Shown here in pieces: positions 63,901-64,000 of a stretch of 64,000 nucleotides of DNA. The notes below the pieces were generated by a model. The model had not been told where the DNA came from. It made no database searches and saw only the letters and a program-made list of their open reading frames with translations. The stretch is from contig NC_133123.1 in NCBI RefSeq assembly GCF_033568475.1, positions 16,726,622 to 16,790,621 on the forward strand. The letters are read 5' to 3'. The number at the start of each line of letters is the position of its first letter. The first letter of the stretch is position 1. The DNA comes from Henckelia pumila (lineage: Eukaryota > Streptophyta > Magnoliopsida > Lamiales > Gesneriaceae). Both the position numbers and the translations under genes were made by a program.

Positions 63901-64000
63901 GTAATATGGATTGACCAATTCTTCGGACAGTAAGGACTCATCACCCCATCCAGATAAGACAAGGTTTTTCTTCCCTCTTTTGTTGCCAACAGGAGCACTC
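51975..64000 (-). CDS. DExH-box RNA helicase, DExH4/DExH7 (DHX29-like), C-terminal part
   Basis: Exons on the minus strand: 64000-63853 (partial), 63776-63675, 63590-63438, 61596-61492, 60343-60203, 60069-59980, 59851-59795, 58454-58371, 58188-58090, 58003-57863, 56612-56542, 56347-56278, 55408-55316, 54805-54638, 54264-54172, 54065-53943 and 52052-51975. About 604 residues are in the window and almost every junction is phase 0. RecA-like domain 2 shows [15 protein letters not shown], motif V ([19 protein letters not shown]) and motif VI ([13 protein letters not shown]). The winged-helix/HA2 part follows ([23 protein letters not shown]), then the OB-fold ([35 protein letters not shown]). Motifs I-III lie beyond the right edge. 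The order and spacing match the plant DHX29-like group, annotated as plastid or cytosolic. The acceptor of exon 55408 could instead add one Gln. Confidence 0.88.
52095..52234. repeat. Tandem duplication including a hAT terminus
   Basis: GATCTCCCAAAATATGTTTC and what follows, up to CAGTGTTTT, occurs at 52099-52156 and again at 52178-52234. A short AAAAGCGCGCGCTA piece lies between, matching the element's end region. The terminus plus about 50 bases of flank was thus duplicated after insertion. Confidence 0.85.
52226..52959. mobile_element. Non-autonomous hAT element with possible captured gene segment
   Basis: It begins CAGTGTTTT and ends AAAACACTG, flanked by the exact eight-base duplication GTTTGAAA (52218-52225 and 52960-52967), diagnostic of hAT. 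Near both ends are many GCGCTA/TAGCGC words. The middle (about 52440-52700) is different: GC-richer, with ATGAACCCTAGATCC and a GGTAGATTGGGGTTTTGGGG stretch resembling a plant 5' UTR, start and first intron. No transposase is present. It sits in the last intron of the helicase gene. Confidence 0.85.
58250..58336. repeat. Short direct repeat beside a helicase exon
   Basis: AATATGACACTTCAATATTG and the next 14 bases occur at 58250-58283 and 58303-58336, in the intron just downstream (minus sense) of exon 58454-58371. Confidence 0.85.
58670..59300. repeat. Paired 110-base repeats each followed by an AT-rich array
   Basis: GACATGTTTGTAAATTCACA marks two related blocks, at about 58670-58776 and 59099-59212, in one helicase intron. 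Each runs into an array of AATA/TATAAA words (58776-58900 and 59212-59300). This looks like one duplication of block plus array. Confidence 0.75.
59311..59399. mobile_element. Foldback element, AACCCGG-core type, in helicase intron
   Basis: CCACAAAAACCCGGTAGTGT pairs with ACACTACCGGGTTTCTGTGG around about 45 bases. TA-rich sequence abuts on the left, and a TA/CA repeat stands at 59469-59490. It shares the AACCCGGTA core with elements near 49.1, 49.6 and 61.3 kb. A CCTGCACCCT tail follows at about 59422. Confidence 0.65.
61276..61396. mobile_element. Foldback element, AACCCGG-core type, in helicase intron
   Basis: GGGTGCAGGTTTTATCGTGT at the left and ACACGAAAAACCCTGCACCC at the right pair. 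Within the arms GCGACCACTAAAACCCGGTA is followed by CCGTGTTTTAGTG, itself a palindrome, repeated on both sides of an A-rich loop. A TATATATGTATG repeat follows at about 61421-61443. Confidence 0.75.
61660..62155. mobile_element. hAT-type MITE in helicase intron
   Basis: It begins CAGTATTCTAAAAGACG and ends with the complement of CAATGTTCTAAAACGCG. Exact eight-base duplications ATATATTT lie at 61652-61659 and 62156-62163. The ends are rich in CGCCTAGG-type palindromes. It is related to the 32914-33288 element. Confidence 0.85.
62645..62729 (-). repeat. LINE 3'-end fragment in helicase intron
   Basis: A T run followed by AAAGAAACAATATTATATTA matches the 3' end of the LINE at 39004-39788, so it is another tail of the same family. 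No further LINE sequence or duplication was recognised. Confidence 0.5.

Overview
This is nuclear DNA from a flowering plant, almost certainly a eudicot. It has AT-rich intergenic sequence, many-exon genes with GT-AG introns, Copia and Gypsy LTR retrotransposons primed by initiator tRNA-Met, PIF/Harbinger and hAT DNA elements, and plant-only families (JAZ/TIFY, PORR, chloroplast BASS carrier). The species cannot be fixed from the sequence.

Layout. 1-3438: 5' part of a Gypsy element on the minus strand (decayed gag, primer site, about 2-kb LTR), running off the left edge. 3439-6566: AT-rich spacer, AG microsatellite, a hairpin element and two oppositely oriented Copia fragments. 6567-15752: a Copia element with matching TTATA target duplications, split by a younger Copia (9113-13827, target duplication CTTAT). 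18075-22036: seven-exon plastid sodium/metabolite carrier (BASS1 type). 25036-25518: two-exon secreted cysteine-rich peptide. 26259-30684: complete-length but dead PIF/Harbinger transposon with transposase and Myb-like genes read divergently, flanked by TAA. 31318-33989: five-exon JAZ/TIFY repressor with an altered Jas motif. 34565-35788: intronless PORR-domain organelle RNA-binding protein (minus). 36940-43867: 14-exon EMB8-like alpha/beta hydrolase with a LINE insertion and two tandem duplications in its introns. 44653-47900: three-exon CCDC47-type ER membrane protein (minus). 49076-51326: an island of back-to-back hairpin elements separated by TA microsatellites. 51975-64000: last 16 complete exons and part of another of a DExH-box RNA helicase of the DExH4/DExH7 (DHX29-like) group (minus), whose 5' half lies beyond the right edge.

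The host genes are unrelated single-copy-looking genes and form no cluster or pathway. The least ordinary feature is a set of short foldback elements beside TA repeats. They share one of two palindromic cores and occur at about 5.2, 49.1-51.3, 59.3 and 61.3 kb. Several hAT-type miniature elements with CAGTGTT-like ends also sit inside introns. Exon boundaries were worked out by hand from splice consensus, reading frame and family conservation; no alignment or search was run.
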